This document shows positions 8,747 to 18,902 of a DNA stretch of 64,000 nt, piece by piece; positions within the stretch are counted from its first letter, which is position 1; each line of letters opens with the position of its first letter. The translations under genes were made by a program, and so were the position numbers. Source of the stretch: an uncultured Eggerthellaceae bacterium (GTDB taxonomy: Bacteria > Actinomycetota > Coriobacteriia > Coriobacteriales > Eggerthellaceae); assembly GCA_910588985.1 (NCBI GenBank), contig CAJURO010000005.1:1-64000 (forward strand), written 5' to 3'. The notes under the pieces are model-generated. The model saw only the letters and a program-made list of their open reading frames with translations, made no database searches and had not been told where the DNA came from.

Positions 8747-9814
8747 TTACTGGGCTTTAGCGATCGCACTTGATTCAGAAGACGCTTGCTTCGCTTGAGC
8801 ACCAAGAATGTCGAGCAGGTCCATCATAGACGAAGGAGATGCGGTCAGATCGATCGTTGAGAGGCTTGTTGAATATCCCGCCATCTTGCTTGCAGCCTCG
8901 ACTGCCTCCTCCAGGCCTCCGATCCTATCAGCAAGCCTATTTTCTACCGCATCAATGCCGGTGAAGGGAAGCCCATTCGCAAGCTCCTTCACTTCTTCAT
9001 ACGTCATATCGCGTCCGTCGGCGACCGTATTGATGAACTCCTCGCAGATCTGGTCGACCATATGCTGATACCACGCACGCTCCTCTTCGGTGAGTGCGCG
9101 GTTCCCATACGTCGAATCCTTTGATTCGGATGAGACGATGTCCGTCACCTTGATCCCAAGCATATCGTAGAGGCCTGAAAGGTCGGTGACCTGCATGGCA
9201 ACTCCAATGGAACCAAGCATGCTTGTCTTCTCGGTGAAAATGAGATCTGCCTGAGAGCTGATCTCGTAGGCAGCGCTCGCATTCGTTGAGGCGCTTGAGA
9301 CAACGATCGGCTTGGAGAACTCGCGGACATATCCCGTCATCTCCTCGCCTGCTGTTGCAACACCGCCGCCCGAATTGACCCGTAACACCACCCCTTTGAT
9401 ACGAGGATCCTCCTCAGCTTGGTCAAGGAGGCTCTTCAACCCTTCAGGGCTGCAAGAGGTGCCGTCATACTGGATCGTGCCCGAGAGCTCGATAATCGCG
9501 ATGCTATCGGTAGTAGCATGCATCTGCGTCGACTCCGAGGTCAACCCCGAAGAAGATGCGATCGCATTCACTTGGGAGCTGCATGAGAAGATGCCCGTCA
9601 TGATAGCGATGAACAAAAGGATGACTGCGATGAGCGCGACGATCCATCCTTTCCCAGACGATCGCTTCACCGCAGCGGGAGGATAGGGCGAAGCGCTCAA
9701 AGCCACAGGTACGCTCTGTCCCAAGGCAGAAGGAGCAGAGCCGTGCTGCTGGATCGGAGTTGGTTGAGCGTAAGCTTCGTCATAAGACGAATTCGATGCA
9801 TTCGTGTCTGTCAT
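8747..9814 (-). CDS. sppA: Signal peptide peptidase SppA-type S49 serine protease
   Basis: Membrane-bound protease that degrades leftover signal peptides; 355 residues. A disordered Pro/Ser-rich cytoplasmic head (1-55) precedes one transmembrane helix (about 57-76). The S49 domain then follows, with LRVNSGGG, the nucleophile Ser180 in NASAAYE and the general base Lys232 in SKDSTYGNR. The normal motif around the nucleophile is SGGYY, so the local sequence is divergent although both catalytic residues are kept. It is single-length (SppA of Gram-positives), not the fused E. coli form. It lies 9 bases after rho and 33 bases before metG. Confidence 0.9.
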   Translation of the reverse strand: MTDTNASNSSYDEAYAQPTPIQQHGSAPSALGQSVPVALSASPYPPAAVKRSSGKGWIVALIAVILLFIAIMTGIFSCSSQVNAIASSSGLTSESTQMHATTDSIAIIELSGTIQYDGTSCSPEGLKSLLDQAEEDPRIKGVVLRVNSGGGVATAGEEMTGYVREFSKPIVVSSASTNASAAYEISSQADLIFTEKTSMLGSIGVAMQVTDLSGLYDMLGIKVTDIVSSESKDSTYGNRALTEEERAWYQHMVDQICEEFINTVADGRDMTYEEVKELANGLPFTGIDAVENRLADRIGGLEEAVEAASKMAGYSTSLSTIDLTASPSSMMDLLDILGAQAKQASSESSAIAKAQ

Positions 9815-9823
9815 TCGATGTTC

Positions 9824-11530
9824 CTAAAGTTCGAGTCCCTCATCAAGCCTGCTTTGATTCTGCGCTTTCTTAGCCGTGCGCAAGAGGAAATCCTGATTCG
9901 TATCGGTTCGCTTCAATGACTTGATCAGCATATCCATCGATCGCTCGGTGTTGTTCATATTCGCAAGGATCCTTCGGACTGCCCAGATAAGCGGAGCTTC
10001 TTGCGGATCAAGAAGGAGCTCCTCTTTGCGCGTGCCTGATGCGACAGGGTCGATGGCTGGGAAGATGCGACGATCTGCAAGGTTGCGATCGAGCCTAAGC
10101 TCCATATTGCCTGTTCCTTTGAATTCCTCGAAGATCACCTCGTCCATCTTCGAGCCAGTGTCGATGAGGGCAGAGGCAAGGATCGTGAGAGAGCCGCCTC
10201 CCTCAATGTTGCGCGCAGCACCAAGGAAGCGCTTAGGCGGATAGAGCGCGGTTGAATCAACACCACCTGAGAGGATGCGGCCGCTCGCAGGTTGTGCAAG
10301 ATTGTAAGCGCGAGCAAGGCGTGTGATCGAGTCAAGCACGATGACAACGTCTTCCCCTTCTTCGACCAAGCGCTTTGCACGCTCGATCACAAGCTCCGCA
10401 ACAGCGATGTGGTTATCGGAGGGCATATCGAAGGTGGAGGCGATGACTTCGCCATGGATGGACCGCTGCATGTCGGTGACCTCTTCAGGCCGCTCATCAA
10501 CGAGCAAGCACATGAGGTGCACTTCTGGGTTGTTCGCATGAATGGCAGCGGCGATGTCTTTCAAGATGGTCGTCTTGCCGGCCTTTGGCGGAGAGACGAT
10601 CAAGCCGCGCTGCCCTTTGCCTATGGGAGCTGCAAGGTCGATGACACGCGCAGTGATGGTGTCCTTGCCGTGCTCCATAGAGAGGCGCTCGTCTGGGAAG
10701 ATCGGCGTCAGATCGGCGAACTTCGGACGATTCGTCACCTCTTCCACCGGTTTACCGTTGACGGTGAACACCTTCTGGAGCGCCGCGAACTTCTCGCCCT
10801 CACGGGCTGGCCTCGTTTGGCCACGTACAAGATCTCCCTTGCGAAGCCCGTTCTTGCGGATGGTGGAAAGGCCAACATATACATCTTGCTCGCTCGGTAG
10901 ATACCCCTGCGCACGCAAGAAGCCGTAGCCATCAGCCAGGGTATCAAGGATGCCTTCCACCTCGATGAAGCCTTCCTTGATAGCAAGCGCATCATAGAGC
11001 GCGTCGATGATCTCGGCTTTCTTCATGCCTGTGACATCAAGGTCGATCTCGGAGGCACGCTCACGCAGTTCCGCAAGCTTGAGCGTTGTCAGCTCATCCT
11101 TGGTGATGCTTGGTGCATATTCGCGCTCTCGCCTATTGTCGCGCTGTCGGCGATGCTGGCGCTGGTTCTGCTTTGAGTTGTTGTGCTGGCTTTGGCGCTG
11201 ATTGTGAGAGTTCTGGACTGGCTTGGTGCGACGATTGACCTTGATGGCCTCGGGTTGCGCGCTCGCATTGCTCGTCTCCTCTGTCGCTGCCTTCTTTGGA
11301 GGACGTCCACGTCGAGCGGGGGTGGCTTCTGAAGAGGCCTCAGCCTCGCTCTCAGGCTCAGGCGTTGCCTCGGCCGTCTTTGTGCGGGATGCTTTCTTGC
11401 GCGCAGGTGCTTCCTTCGCGGTTTCGGCAGCTTCGGTTTTCTTGGCAACATTACGACGACGAGTGGTCTTCTTCGCGGTAGCGTCAGTTGATGCGGATGT
11501 TTCCATCTCTTGTGTTGCGGTCGTGCTCAT
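9824..11530 (-). CDS. rho: Transcription termination factor Rho
   Basis: Hexameric RNA helicase that ends transcription at Rho-dependent sites; 568 residues. The first 140 residues are a low-complexity extension rich in Lys, Arg, Ala and Gln, as in high-GC Gram-positive Rho. The Rho N-terminal helical domain, the cold-shock RNA-binding fold and the RecA-like ATPase follow. The ATPase contains VSPPKAGKTT (Walker A), VLDSITRLARAYN and the GGVDSTALYPPKRF region near the Q and R loops. Start: ATG at 11530, with GGGAGAAA upstream. This ATG overlaps the tal stop by one base (TAATG), which implies coupling. The upstream TTG would include the ribosome binding site. Confidence 0.97.
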   Translation of the reverse strand: MSTTATQEMETSASTDATAKKTTRRRNVAKKTEAAETAKEAPARKKASRTKTAEATPEPESEAEASSEATPARRGRPPKKAATEETSNASAQPEAIKVNRRTKPVQNSHNQRQSQHNNSKQNQRQHRRQRDNRREREYAPSITKDELTTLKLAELRERASEIDLDVTGMKKAEIIDALYDALAIKEGFIEVEGILDTLADGYGFLRAQGYLPSEQDVYVGLSTIRKNGLRKGDLVRGQTRPAREGEKFAALQKVFTVNGKPVEEVTNRPKFADLTPIFPDERLSMEHGKDTITARVIDLAAPIGKGQRGLIVSPPKAGKTTILKDIAAAIHANNPEVHLMCLLVDERPEEVTDMQRSIHGEVIASTFDMPSDNHIAVAELVIERAKRLVEEGEDVVIVLDSITRLARAYNLAQPASGRILSGGVDSTALYPPKRFLGAARNIEGGGSLTILASALIDTGSKMDEVIFEEFKGTGNMELRLDRNLADRRIFPAIDPVASGTRKEELLLDPQEAPLIWAVRRILANMNNTERSMDMLIKSLKRTDTNQDFLLRTAKKAQNQSRLDEGLEL

Positions 11531-12210
11531 TATTTGACTTTCTCCCAATCGTTCAAGAATGACTCGATCCCCTTCTCGGTCAGAGGATGGCTCACCATCT
11601 TCTTGAGGACGCCGAATGGAACGGTAGCGATGTCAGCTCCCATAAGCGCGCATTGGGTCACATGGTTCGCGCTGCGAATGGAAGCGGCGATCACCTCGAT
11701 CTGCTCCCCATTGACCGTGTTCTCCCTGAAATCATAGTTCCCGAGCGCATCGACGATATCTTCAACCTGGGCGATGCCGTCTTCGGAAATGTCATCAAAG
11801 CGTCCGATGAAGGGCGAGACATAGCGTGCACCCGAGCGTGCAGCAAGGATGGCTTGCGGGACCGTGAAGCAAAGCGTCATGTTCACGCGAATGCCCTCAT
11901 CGGCGAGCTCGCGCGTGGCCGCAAGGCCTTCAACCATCGTCGGGATCTTGACCACGACGTTGGGAGCAAGCGCGGCCAAGCGCTTGCCGTCCTCGACCAT
12001 CTCCTTGCGCTCCATTGCCACCGTCTCGGCTGAAACCGGACAGTCTGGGCCGACGATTTCGCAGATCCTCTTGATGTGATCATGGAAATGCTCAAGCTTG
12101 CCACCGATACGTGCATAGAGCGTTGGATTCGTGGTGACACCAGCAAGCGCTCCCCAGCTTGCCGCCTCGGCGATCTCGTCAAGGTCGGCAGTGTCCAAGA
12201 AGAATTTCAT
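11530..12210 (-). CDS. tal: Transaldolase / fructose-6-phosphate aldolase family (TalC-type)
   Basis: Small transaldolase-family enzyme of 226 residues. It works in the non-oxidative pentose phosphate pathway or splits fructose 6-phosphate, like TalC/FsaA. The Schiff-base lysine is Lys88 in NVVVKIP, with FLDTADLDEI, GVTTNPTL and RYVSPFIGR as family signatures. The length matches the short TalC group, not classical 310-residue transaldolases. An AGAGGAG site precedes the ATG. It is the first gene of tal-rho-sppA-metG. Which of the two activities it has cannot be read from the sequence. Confidence 0.9.
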   Translation of the reverse strand: MKFFLDTADLDEIAEAASWGALAGVTTNPTLYARIGGKLEHFHDHIKRICEIVGPDCPVSAETVAMERKEMVEDGKRLAALAPNVVVKIPTMVEGLAATRELADEGIRVNMTLCFTVPQAILAARSGARYVSPFIGRFDDISEDGIAQVEDIVDALGNYDFRENTVNGEQIEVIAASIRSANHVTQCALMGADIATVPFGVLKKMVSHPLTEKGIESFLNDWEKVK

Positions 12211-12496
12211 GACGGCTCCTCTCGAATGTTCTCACAATAATGCCAACAGCCCAGGGGCATAAGGAATATGCGTTCTTGTGGGAAGATTCAGTTCGATATG
12301 GTTCTTGTTTCAGTAGGGAATTTCGATGAAATCAAAGTATCACAAGTCACAGCCCTGTTCAATCAAAACATTCATACAACAAGATCGCTGAAAGGACGAA
12401 ATACCGCAAACACCTTTGCTGTCCTCATATAGAATTCAACTATCAAGGCATGAATACGGTAAAATCCGCTCTTCGCATGTATCGAAAGGATGCAAT
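12211..12496. promoter_or_regulatory. Divergent control region between tal and the epimerase gene
   Basis: A 286-base gap between divergent units. For the plus strand there is a TAAAAT box at 12460-12465, 31 bases before the epimerase ATG, without a clear -35. On the minus strand I could not fix a promoter. No T-box, riboswitch or long palindrome was seen. Confidence 0.35.
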
Positions 12497-13711
12497 ATGA
12501 ACGAGGACCAGCTTGCACAGATCAAAGAGCTTCGCCTTTGGCTCGAAGACCAATTGACCACCTGCACTGCTTTTTGGCTTGAGCATGGTATGGACAGCGT
12601 GAACGGAGGCGTCTATACCTGCTTGGATCGCGAAGGCAAGGTATATTCAACCGATAAGAGCGTCTGGATGCAGGGTCGATGCGCTTGGACGTTCTCATAT
12701 CTTTGCCATCTCTATGGCAAGCGGCCAGAATGGATGGAAGCAGCGAAGAGCTGCCTTGACTTCCTCGAGCAGCATTGCAAGAATCCTGAAGCTGGCGGTC
12801 GTCTCTATTTCACCGTGACAGCCGACGGAAAGCCCCTTCGTCAACGACGTTACAACTTCTCTGAAGGCTTCTATTGCATCGGCAACGCAGAATACTATGG
12901 CCTCACCCATGAGCCTGTGTACCTCGATCGGGCCCGCTGGGCATACGAGCTTATCTATGCGCTCAATAATGGCCTGATCGAAGATCCAACAGGCTTTGGA
13001 CCGAAGACGCTCCCCGAAACGCGTAGTGGTCGCTCACTAGGAGATTCGATGATCTTCCTCAACATCATCGGCATCATGCGACGTGTCGACCCAGATCACA
13101 CCGATCAGTATGACAAGCACGCAGCAGAATGCGTCGAGCGCATCACGAAAGAGCATTTCCGTCCTGAAATGAATTGCACTCTTGAGAACGTCAACCTCGA
13201 CGGCGAGCCTGAGCTCGAATACACCCAAGGACGCGTGGTCAATCCTGGGCACGATATCGAATGCAGCTGGTTCCTCCTTGATGAGGCGGCCTATAGAGAT
13301 GATGCAGCGCTGGCCAAGACTGCGCTTGAGATCTTCAAGAATGCGATCGAAGCTGGCTGGGATGAGGAATACGAGGGCATCCTTTACTTTATCGACGCGT
13401 GCGGGTTGCCTACCGAGGCCTATGAGCACGACATGAAGCTATGGTGGCCGCATAACGAGGCGATGATCGCTTCCAGCAAGGCATACAAGTTGACAGGCGA
13501 GCAATATTATCTCGAGTGGCTCATGAAAGTTGTAAAGTATTGCAAGGAGCATTTCGCCGACCCTGAATACGGCGAATGGTACGGGTACTTGAGACGTGAT
13601 GGCTTGCCGACAATGCCGCCCACTAAAGGCTCAACGTTCAAAGGGCCATTCCATGTCCCCCGCGCTCTATGCATGACCGAAAGAATTTTGGCCGAGATAA
13701 TTGGAGAGTGA
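12497..13711 (+). CDS. N-acylglucosamine 2-epimerase (AGE/RnBP family), NanE-like
   Basis: Predicted to interconvert N-acetylmannosamine and N-acetylglucosamine without phosphorylation, as in the Bacteroides sialic acid route; 404 residues, (alpha/alpha)6-barrel, cytosolic. Family landmarks are the Trp/Arg-rich MQGRCAWTFSYL, the His in VNPGHDIECSWFLL, WWPHNEAMIAS and KGPFHVPRALCM near the end. The two downstream His residues match the catalytic pair of the family. Start: ATG at 12497, six bases after AAAGGA; the longer frame beginning with TTG at 12416 would run through the promoter. It is followed after two bases by a ROK kinase, a pairing expected for ManNAc to GlcNAc to GlcNAc-6-P. Confidence 0.88.
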   Translation: MNEDQLAQIKELRLWLEDQLTTCTAFWLEHGMDSVNGGVYTCLDREGKVYSTDKSVWMQGRCAWTFSYLCHLYGKRPEWMEAAKSCLDFLEQHCKNPEAGGRLYFTVTADGKPLRQRRYNFSEGFYCIGNAEYYGLTHEPVYLDRARWAYELIYALNNGLIEDPTGFGPKTLPETRSGRSLGDSMIFLNIIGIMRRVDPDHTDQYDKHAAECVERITKEHFRPEMNCTLENVNLDGEPELEYTQGRVVNPGHDIECSWFLLDEAAYRDDAALAKTALEIFKNAIEAGWDEEYEGILYFIDACGLPTEAYEHDMKLWWPHNEAMIASSKAYKLTGEQYYLEWLMKVVKYCKEHFADPEYGEWYGYLRRDGLPTMPPTKGSTFKGPFHVPRALCMTERILAEIIGE

Positions 13712-13713
13712 CA

Positions 13714-15086
13714 TGAACTACCTAGGAATCGATTACAGCATCAAAAACGTTCCGAAGCTCGACCCCGACTTCATCCCATTCGGTGTTTGGATGCGCGAGT
13801 ACTTGCGTGAAGCGAAGCAACCTATCTCTATTGCCGTTGAGCGCGAGGATGGCTTGATCTCGGTGCGCGACACCTTCATCCGTGGTGGCGAGTTCCATGA
13901 CGCGGACGTGCGCTTTGTCGAGCGTTTCGTCAAGTTCGAGCTTTGGAGCATCGGCGGATTCAAGGTCTACATCTGCGGCTGCGATGATATCGCGAACGAG
14001 CTCGCAGAGATGTATTCACCCGCTGGAGAGCGCAAATTCGACTACGAGTTCGTGCAGGATGTTTACGAGAAGGACCTCGTTGTCATCCCATGCTCAAGGG
14101 ATGATTTCCCTGCTGCGAACGAGGTCGCAAAGCAGATCGGTGGCCACATGGAAGGCTGTCGCATCGGGTTTGACGCAGGCGGGTCCGATCGCAAGGTCTC
14201 TGCCGTCATCGATGGCGAACCAGTATATTCAGAAGAAGTCGTCTGGTTCCCGAAGGTGACCGAAGATGTCGACTATCACTTCAATGAGATCGTGACCGCG
14301 TTCAAGACCGCTGCCTCGAAGATGCCGCGCGTTGATGCTATCGGCGTGTCCTCTGCAGGCACCTTTGTAGGCAACAGCCCCATGGTCGCCTCTCTTTTCA
14401 TCAAGGTGCCACGCGAGCGCCGAGAAGAGGTCAAGAGCATCTATGATCGCGCAGGAGCAGAGATCGGCAACGTGCCGCTCGTTGTTGCCAATGATGGCGA
14501 CGTCACTGCCTTGGCTGGCTTCATGTCAACAGGCGAAGGCTCTATCCTTGGCATTGCCATGGGCACAAGCGAAGCAGTCGGATACGTGAACGCTGATGGC
14601 AATGTGCTCGGTTGGATCAACGAGCTTGCCTTCGCACCAGTAGACCTCTCCCCTACCGCGATGCAGGACGAATGGTCCACCGATTTCGGCGTAGGCTGCA
14701 AATACTTCAGCCAAGACGCCGTCATCAAGCTCTCCCCAGCTGCGAACATCATCCTTGATCCCGAGCTCTCCCCTGCTGAGAAGCTGAAGGTCGTGCAAGG
14801 CTTGGCGAACGATGGCGATGAGAACGCGCTCGATATCTATCGCTCAATCGGCTGCTACCTGGCGCATACGCTTGTGCTCTACAGTACGTTCTATGAGATC
14901 AAGACGCTTCTCGTCCTTGGACGCGTCGCAAGCGGTGCAGGTGGGGACCTCCTCATCAGCGAATGCAATCGAATCCTTCGTGAAGAGTATCCCGAGCTTG
15001 CCGACCAGATCACGGTCACGCTTCCTGACGAGAAGATGCGCCGCGTCGGACAATCTGTTGCTGCAGCAAGCCTTCCTCAAATCTAA
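13714..15086 (+). CDS. ROK-family sugar kinase, likely N-acetylglucosamine kinase (RokA-like)
   Basis: Predicted ATP-dependent kinase that phosphorylates GlcNAc (or ManNAc) to feed NagA; 457 residues. The ROK core begins near residue 150 with the phosphate loop IGFDAGGSDRKV. It continues with VVANDGDVTALAG (catalytic Asp261) and GIAMGTSEAVGYV. The ROK zinc motif CxCGxxGC is not visible. About 145 residues of unassigned N-terminal sequence precede the kinase core, making it much longer than the usual 300-residue ROK kinase. Start: ATG at 13714 with GGAG seven bases upstream, two bases past the epimerase stop. A terminator lies at 15113-15152. Confidence 0.8.
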
Positions 15087-15112
15087 GCGCAGCGCACACA
15101 AAGAGGCGCTTG

Positions 15113-15152
15113 AGAGAACACGAGGGCCTTTCAGCTCCTCGTGTTCTCTTTT
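15113..15152 (+). terminator. Strong terminator after the epimerase-kinase operon
   Basis: A 13-bp perfect stem (AGAGAACACGAGG with CCTCGTGTTCTCT), an 11-base loop and TTTT on the plus strand. It lies between convergent genes and may also help end nagA transcription, although the minus-strand tail is not T-rich. Confidence 0.9.
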
Positions 15153-15183
15153 ATGCATCCGCTCTCGACGAGCGAAGCTCTCT

Positions 15184-16341
15184 TCACAAGAGCAGCCGAC
15201 CGCGCAAGACAACGTGACGCACTTCGAGCGTACCTTTATCGAGCAGCACCGCGTTCGCCAGATAGCCCTCTTCGAGCGCACCGTAGTCATCGTCAATGCC
15301 GATCGCACGAGCAGGGTTTGCGGATGCGGCCTTCACGGCAGATACCAGTGGAATATCCATGTCATGCACGGCAACATAGAAGCAACGCATGAGATCGCTT
15401 ACCGAGCCTGCCAAAGCGCCGTTATCGATCGTGGCAACATAGCCATTCACGGTCACATCCTGGCCTCCAAGGTCATAGACACCGTCTTCTAACCCCGCAG
15501 CACGAAGCGTGTCACTGATGAGGATTATGCGGTCATCGCCAAAGAGGCGAAACGCCAATCGGACCATAGAGGGATGGATATGAATACCATCTGCGATGAT
15601 CTCGGCTGTCACCTCTTCGCTCTCAACGGCCGCAGGGATAGGACCAGGGGATCGGTGATGCATGGGATTCATCGCATTGTAGAGATGGGTAAGGTGCTTC
15701 GCTCCCTTGTTGAAAGCTGCCTTGGCTGTATCGAAATCCGCACATGAATGGGCAAGTGAGATGCGAACATCATCCTTGAGCGACTCGATGAAAATATCAG
15801 CTCCGTCTTCTTCAGGAGCGATGTCAACGAGCTTGAACAATCCCCCTGCCTCATCTTGAAGTGCCTTGAACTCGGCTACGCTTGGGTTGCGCACATGCTC
15901 GGGGTTCTGTGCTCCAACTTTTGATGGAGAGATATAGGGTCCTTCCATGTTGATGCCAACGAGCGCAGCTTCGTCGGGAGCAGGATCATAAGAGCGAGCA
16001 CTGCGGGCAGCTTGCATGAGCTGCTCATGAGAGAGCGTCATCGTTGCAGGGCACATCGCACAGATGCCACGCGAGGCCTCATAGGCGCCCATACGATGCA
16101 GCCCCTCTTCGTCGCCATCGCTTATGTCAGCGCCTGCGCTTCCATGGAAATGGATATCAACAAGCCCAGGGATCACATAACAACCCGACGCATCAAGCTC
16201 GATGCCCTTCGCCGATATTCCAGATGAGGAAATACGCTCTCCTTCAACAAGAATGTCATGAGAGCAAAACGCGTCTTTCTCGAACACCTCTCCCCCAACG
16301 ATGGATGAAACCTGCTCGAACTTGGTATCTTCGGTCTTCAC
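15184..16341 (-). CDS. nagA: N-acetylglucosamine-6-phosphate deacetylase
   Basis: Removes acetate from GlcNAc-6-P to give glucosamine-6-P, the step between the ROK kinase and NagB. It has 385 residues in the amidohydrolase superfamily and is cytosolic. Metal and catalytic motifs are PGLVDIHFHG, NMEGPYIS (the metal-binding Glu), AHSCADF, THLYNAMNPMHHR, ADGIHIHP and ISDTLRAAG with the catalytic Asp. The start is GTG at 16341 with GAGGAGG upstream; the only nearby ATG frame closes at once. It is transcribed convergently with the epimerase-kinase operon. Confidence 0.93.
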   Translation of the reverse strand: MKTEDTKFEQVSSIVGGEVFEKDAFCSHDILVEGERISSSGISAKGIELDASGCYVIPGLVDIHFHGSAGADISDGDEEGLHRMGAYEASRGICAMCPATMTLSHEQLMQAARSARSYDPAPDEAALVGINMEGPYISPSKVGAQNPEHVRNPSVAEFKALQDEAGGLFKLVDIAPEEDGADIFIESLKDDVRISLAHSCADFDTAKAAFNKGAKHLTHLYNAMNPMHHRSPGPIPAAVESEEVTAEIIADGIHIHPSMVRLAFRLFGDDRIILISDTLRAAGLEDGVYDLGGQDVTVNGYVATIDNGALAGSVSDLMRCFYVAVHDMDIPLVSAVKAASANPARAIGIDDDYGALEEGYLANAVLLDKGTLEVRHVVLRGRLLL

Positions 16342-16474
16342 GCGATCATTCCTCCTCTTCGAACCAAAGAGAGCACGTCCTTGCTCGTACCACGTTTGAT
16401 GACACTATAGATGAACGGATCGCACTACCTTGATGCACGTGCGCATCCATTGACAAGACGAAACCTTATCTGAG

Positions 16475-17536
16475 CTACGAGGGTACCTCAAGTCCAAGAT
16501 GCTCGAATGCTCGAGGTGTCGCCATGCGCCCTTTCGGCGTACGCGTGATGAAACCTTGCTGCATGAGATAAGGCTCATAGACATCCTCAAGGGTGTCAGT
16601 CTCTTCTGAGAGTGCAGAAGCAAGCGTTGAGAGGCCCACGGGTCGACCAGAGAACTGAACGCAAAGAACCTCAAGAACCTTGTTATCCATAGAATCAAGT
16701 CCACTGTGGTCAACTTCGAAGAACTCGAGCGCACGTCGTGCCACATCCTCGTCAATAACGCCGTTGGCCTTCACGCAAGCGAAATCACGCACGCGCTTGA
16801 GCATGCGATTCGCAAGGCGGGGGGTACCACGCGAGCGACGAGCGATCTCAACTGCGCCTTCCTCTTCGATCTCAATATCGAGGATGGTAGCAGAGCGTAT
16901 TATGATCTGCGCTAGCTCTTCGGGCGTGTAATAGTTCAAACGGAATGCGATGCCGAAGCGATCACGCAAAGGACCCGTCAAAAGCCCCGTACGCGTTGTG
17001 GCCCCAATGAGCGTGAAGTGCGGAAGGTCGAGACGTATCGATCGTGCAGCAGGCCCTTTGCCCACCACGATATCGAGCGAGAAGTCCTCGAGGGCGGGAT
17101 AGAGCACCTCTTCGACCATGCGGTTCATCCGATGGATCTCGTCGATGAAGAGGACGTCACCCTCTTCAAGGTTGGTAAGGATAGCCGCAAGGTCTCCGGT
17201 GCGCTCGATAGCCGGCCCTGACGTCGTCTTGATATTGGAGCCCATCTCATTTGCCACCACGGTGGCAAGCGTTGTCTTGCCAAGCCCGGGAGGACCTGAG
17301 AACAGGACATGATCAGCCACCTCGCCTCGCGAACGAGCTGCCTCGATGAGAATGCGAAGAGACTCTTTTATCTTGCTCTGGCCGATGTAGTCATCAAGAA
17401 CCTTTGGTCGCAGAGAGCGATCGATCTCAAGATCCTCAGCGGTGAGCGTTGGCGTGACGCTACGGGAAGCGCCATGCCCTTCCTCATCACGCGCAGCCTC
17501 GAAGACCAGACCCTCTATTTCTATTCCATCAGACAT
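16475..17536 (-). CDS. ruvB: Holliday junction branch migration ATPase RuvB
   Basis: Motor ATPase of the RuvABC resolvasome; 353 residues. Walker A is [11 protein letters not shown], Walker B is LFIDEIHRM, with the sensor motif GATTRTGLL and a C-terminal winged helix ending in [16 protein letters not shown]. Start: ATG at 17536 (MSDGIEIEG), ten bases after the ruvA stop, with an AGGGG site overlapping that stop; a GTG further upstream is less likely. It is the last gene of ruvC-ruvA-ruvB. Confidence 0.96.
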   Translation of the reverse strand: MSDGIEIEGLVFEAARDEEGHGASRSVTPTLTAEDLEIDRSLRPKVLDDYIGQSKIKESLRILIEAARSRGEVADHVLFSGPPGLGKTTLATVVANEMGSNIKTTSGPAIERTGDLAAILTNLEEGDVLFIDEIHRMNRMVEEVLYPALEDFSLDIVVGKGPAARSIRLDLPHFTLIGATTRTGLLTGPLRDRFGIAFRLNYYTPEELAQIIIRSATILDIEIEEEGAVEIARRSRGTPRLANRMLKRVRDFACVKANGVIDEDVARRALEFFEVDHSGLDSMDNKVLEVLCVQFSGRPVGLSTLASALSEETDTLEDVYEPYLMQQGFITRTPKGRMATPRAFEHLGLEVPS

Positions 17537-17546
17537 CTTGACGCCC

Positions 17547-18140
17547 CTATGCGCCACCAAGGCGCTTCAACGCGAATGTGAGAAGCTCGCTCTCCGTCAT
17601 GCCGTCTGGCGCATCAGCAAGAGCAAGCTCGATCTCCTGTGTCGTGAAGCCAAATCCGAGCAGCGCATCCACGATCTCTTCGAATGCCGCTTTGCTGCTC
17701 GTATTCTTCGGCCCCTTGACCGAGCACGATACCATATCCTCTGGAAAGAGGTCCTTAAGCTCGAGCACGATGCGCGAAGCAGTCTTCTTGCCAAGACCTG
17801 GCACCTTTGCCAAAAATGATGCATCCTGAGCGATGATAGCCTCGATGATCTGCGCAGGAGAATAGGTTGAGAGCGCCGCAAGGGCTATCTTCGGCCCAAT
17901 GCCCGTGACACCTATAAGCTGCTTGAAGAGCAGCTCTTCATCTGCGTCTGCAAATCCAAAGAGCGCGATCGAAGAATCAGTGACATGCATGTATGTCCGT
18001 ATTCGAGCAACCTCGCCAACGGGAGGAAGCTGGGATGCAGAAAGAGAGGGCATGAGAACACGATACCCGATGCCAGATACATCGATGATGACCTCACCAG
18101 CGCTTCGCTCGATGAGAGTACCGGTCAGTTGTGCGATCAC
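17547..18140 (-). CDS. ruvA: Holliday junction DNA helicase subunit RuvA
   Basis: Binds four-way junctions and loads RuvB; 197 residues. The N-terminal OB fold ([11 protein letters not shown] start) is followed by two helix-hairpin-helix motifs ([15 protein letters not shown] and [21 protein letters not shown]) and the small C-terminal RuvB-binding domain. It starts with GTG at 18140 behind a GGGGAG site, 41 bases after ruvC. Confidence 0.96.
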   Translation of the reverse strand: MIAQLTGTLIERSAGEVIIDVSGIGYRVLMPSLSASQLPPVGEVARIRTYMHVTDSSIALFGFADADEELLFKQLIGVTGIGPKIALAALSTYSPAQIIEAIIAQDASFLAKVPGLGKKTASRIVLELKDLFPEDMVSCSVKGPKNTSSKAAFEEIVDALLGFGFTTQEIELALADAPDGMTESELLTFALKRLGGA

Positions 18141-18181
18141 GTCTCTTGCTCTCCCCTCTTCATAGATTTCTTACGAGCGCA

Positions 18182-18709
18182 TCAAGCATCCATGAGCTGG
18201 CGGTAAACTCCTGAGCTCAAACCCGATGCATCATGCGTGGTCAAACAGATGGCAGCCGCCAAAGCATCTGCCGCATGATCGGGGTGAGGAGTCCGCTCAA
18301 GCGTCAGAAGCTGCTTGACCATGTATTGAACCTGCTCTTTCTCGGCGCTCCCCGTTCCCACCACAGCAAGCTTGATCTGCCGTGGAGTATATTCAAACGT
18401 AGAGAGACCACCCTTTGCACACGCCACTAATGCAGCCCCACGAGCCTGACCCGTACCGAACGCAGCAGAGATGTTCTGTCCGAACCACACTGTCTCTATG
18501 CCTACGCATGAAGGCGAGAAGCGCTCGATGACCGCACTGATCTGATCGTGGATCTTGAGAAGCCGCAGAGATATCTGGTCATCTTTGCGCGTAGACACGC
18601 ATCCATATGCCACGCAGGAAAGACGCGACCCGATCTGGCTTACAATACCCCACCCCGTGTTCGCCAAGCCAGGATCGATCCCTAATATGATGCGCTCCTG
18701 TGCGCTCAC
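18182..18709 (-). CDS. ruvC: Crossover junction endodeoxyribonuclease RuvC
   Basis: Resolves Holliday junctions; 175 residues with an RNase H fold. Acidic active-site residues are visible in ILGIDPGLANTGWG, GIETVWFGQN and HPDHAADALAAA. It starts with GTG at 18709, with AAAGGGG upstream. It is the first gene of ruvCAB, with a promoter at 18747-18775. Confidence 0.95.
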   Translation of the reverse strand: MSAQERIILGIDPGLANTGWGIVSQIGSRLSCVAYGCVSTRKDDQISLRLLKIHDQISAVIERFSPSCVGIETVWFGQNISAAFGTGQARGAALVACAKGGLSTFEYTPRQIKLAVVGTGSAEKEQVQYMVKQLLTLERTPHPDHAADALAAAICLTTHDASGLSSGVYRQLMDA

Positions 18710-18746
18710 GCGCCGCCCCTTTCACAGTCGATCTTCTTCTTGATGG

Positions 18747-18775
18747 ATTATAGAACATTTGTTGGGTCTTTTAAA
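18747..18775 (-). promoter_or_regulatory. Promoter of ruvCAB
   Basis: On the minus strand there is TTTAAA, a 17-base spacer and a perfect TATAAT, about 40 bases upstream of the ruvC GTG. No LexA-type palindrome was recognised beside it. Confidence 0.65.
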
Positions 18776-18817
18776 AGCAAAGGATTGATAGTCGAAACTG
18801 TGGTGGCCATAACATGG

Positions 18818-18849
18818 CAAGGGGCTCTCCGCGATGGGAAAGCCCCTTG
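18818..18849 (-). terminator. Hairpin downstream of PFOR
   Basis: A 9-bp stem (CAAGGGGCT with AGCCCCTTG) lies 54 bases past the PFOR stop. No T-run follows on the minus strand, so termination may be weak or need Rho. Confidence 0.45.
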
Positions 18850-18902
18850 AACGAACCCTGGATCGACGCGACCTGAGCGTCTGCGAAGACAGTGCAAAGC
18901 GA

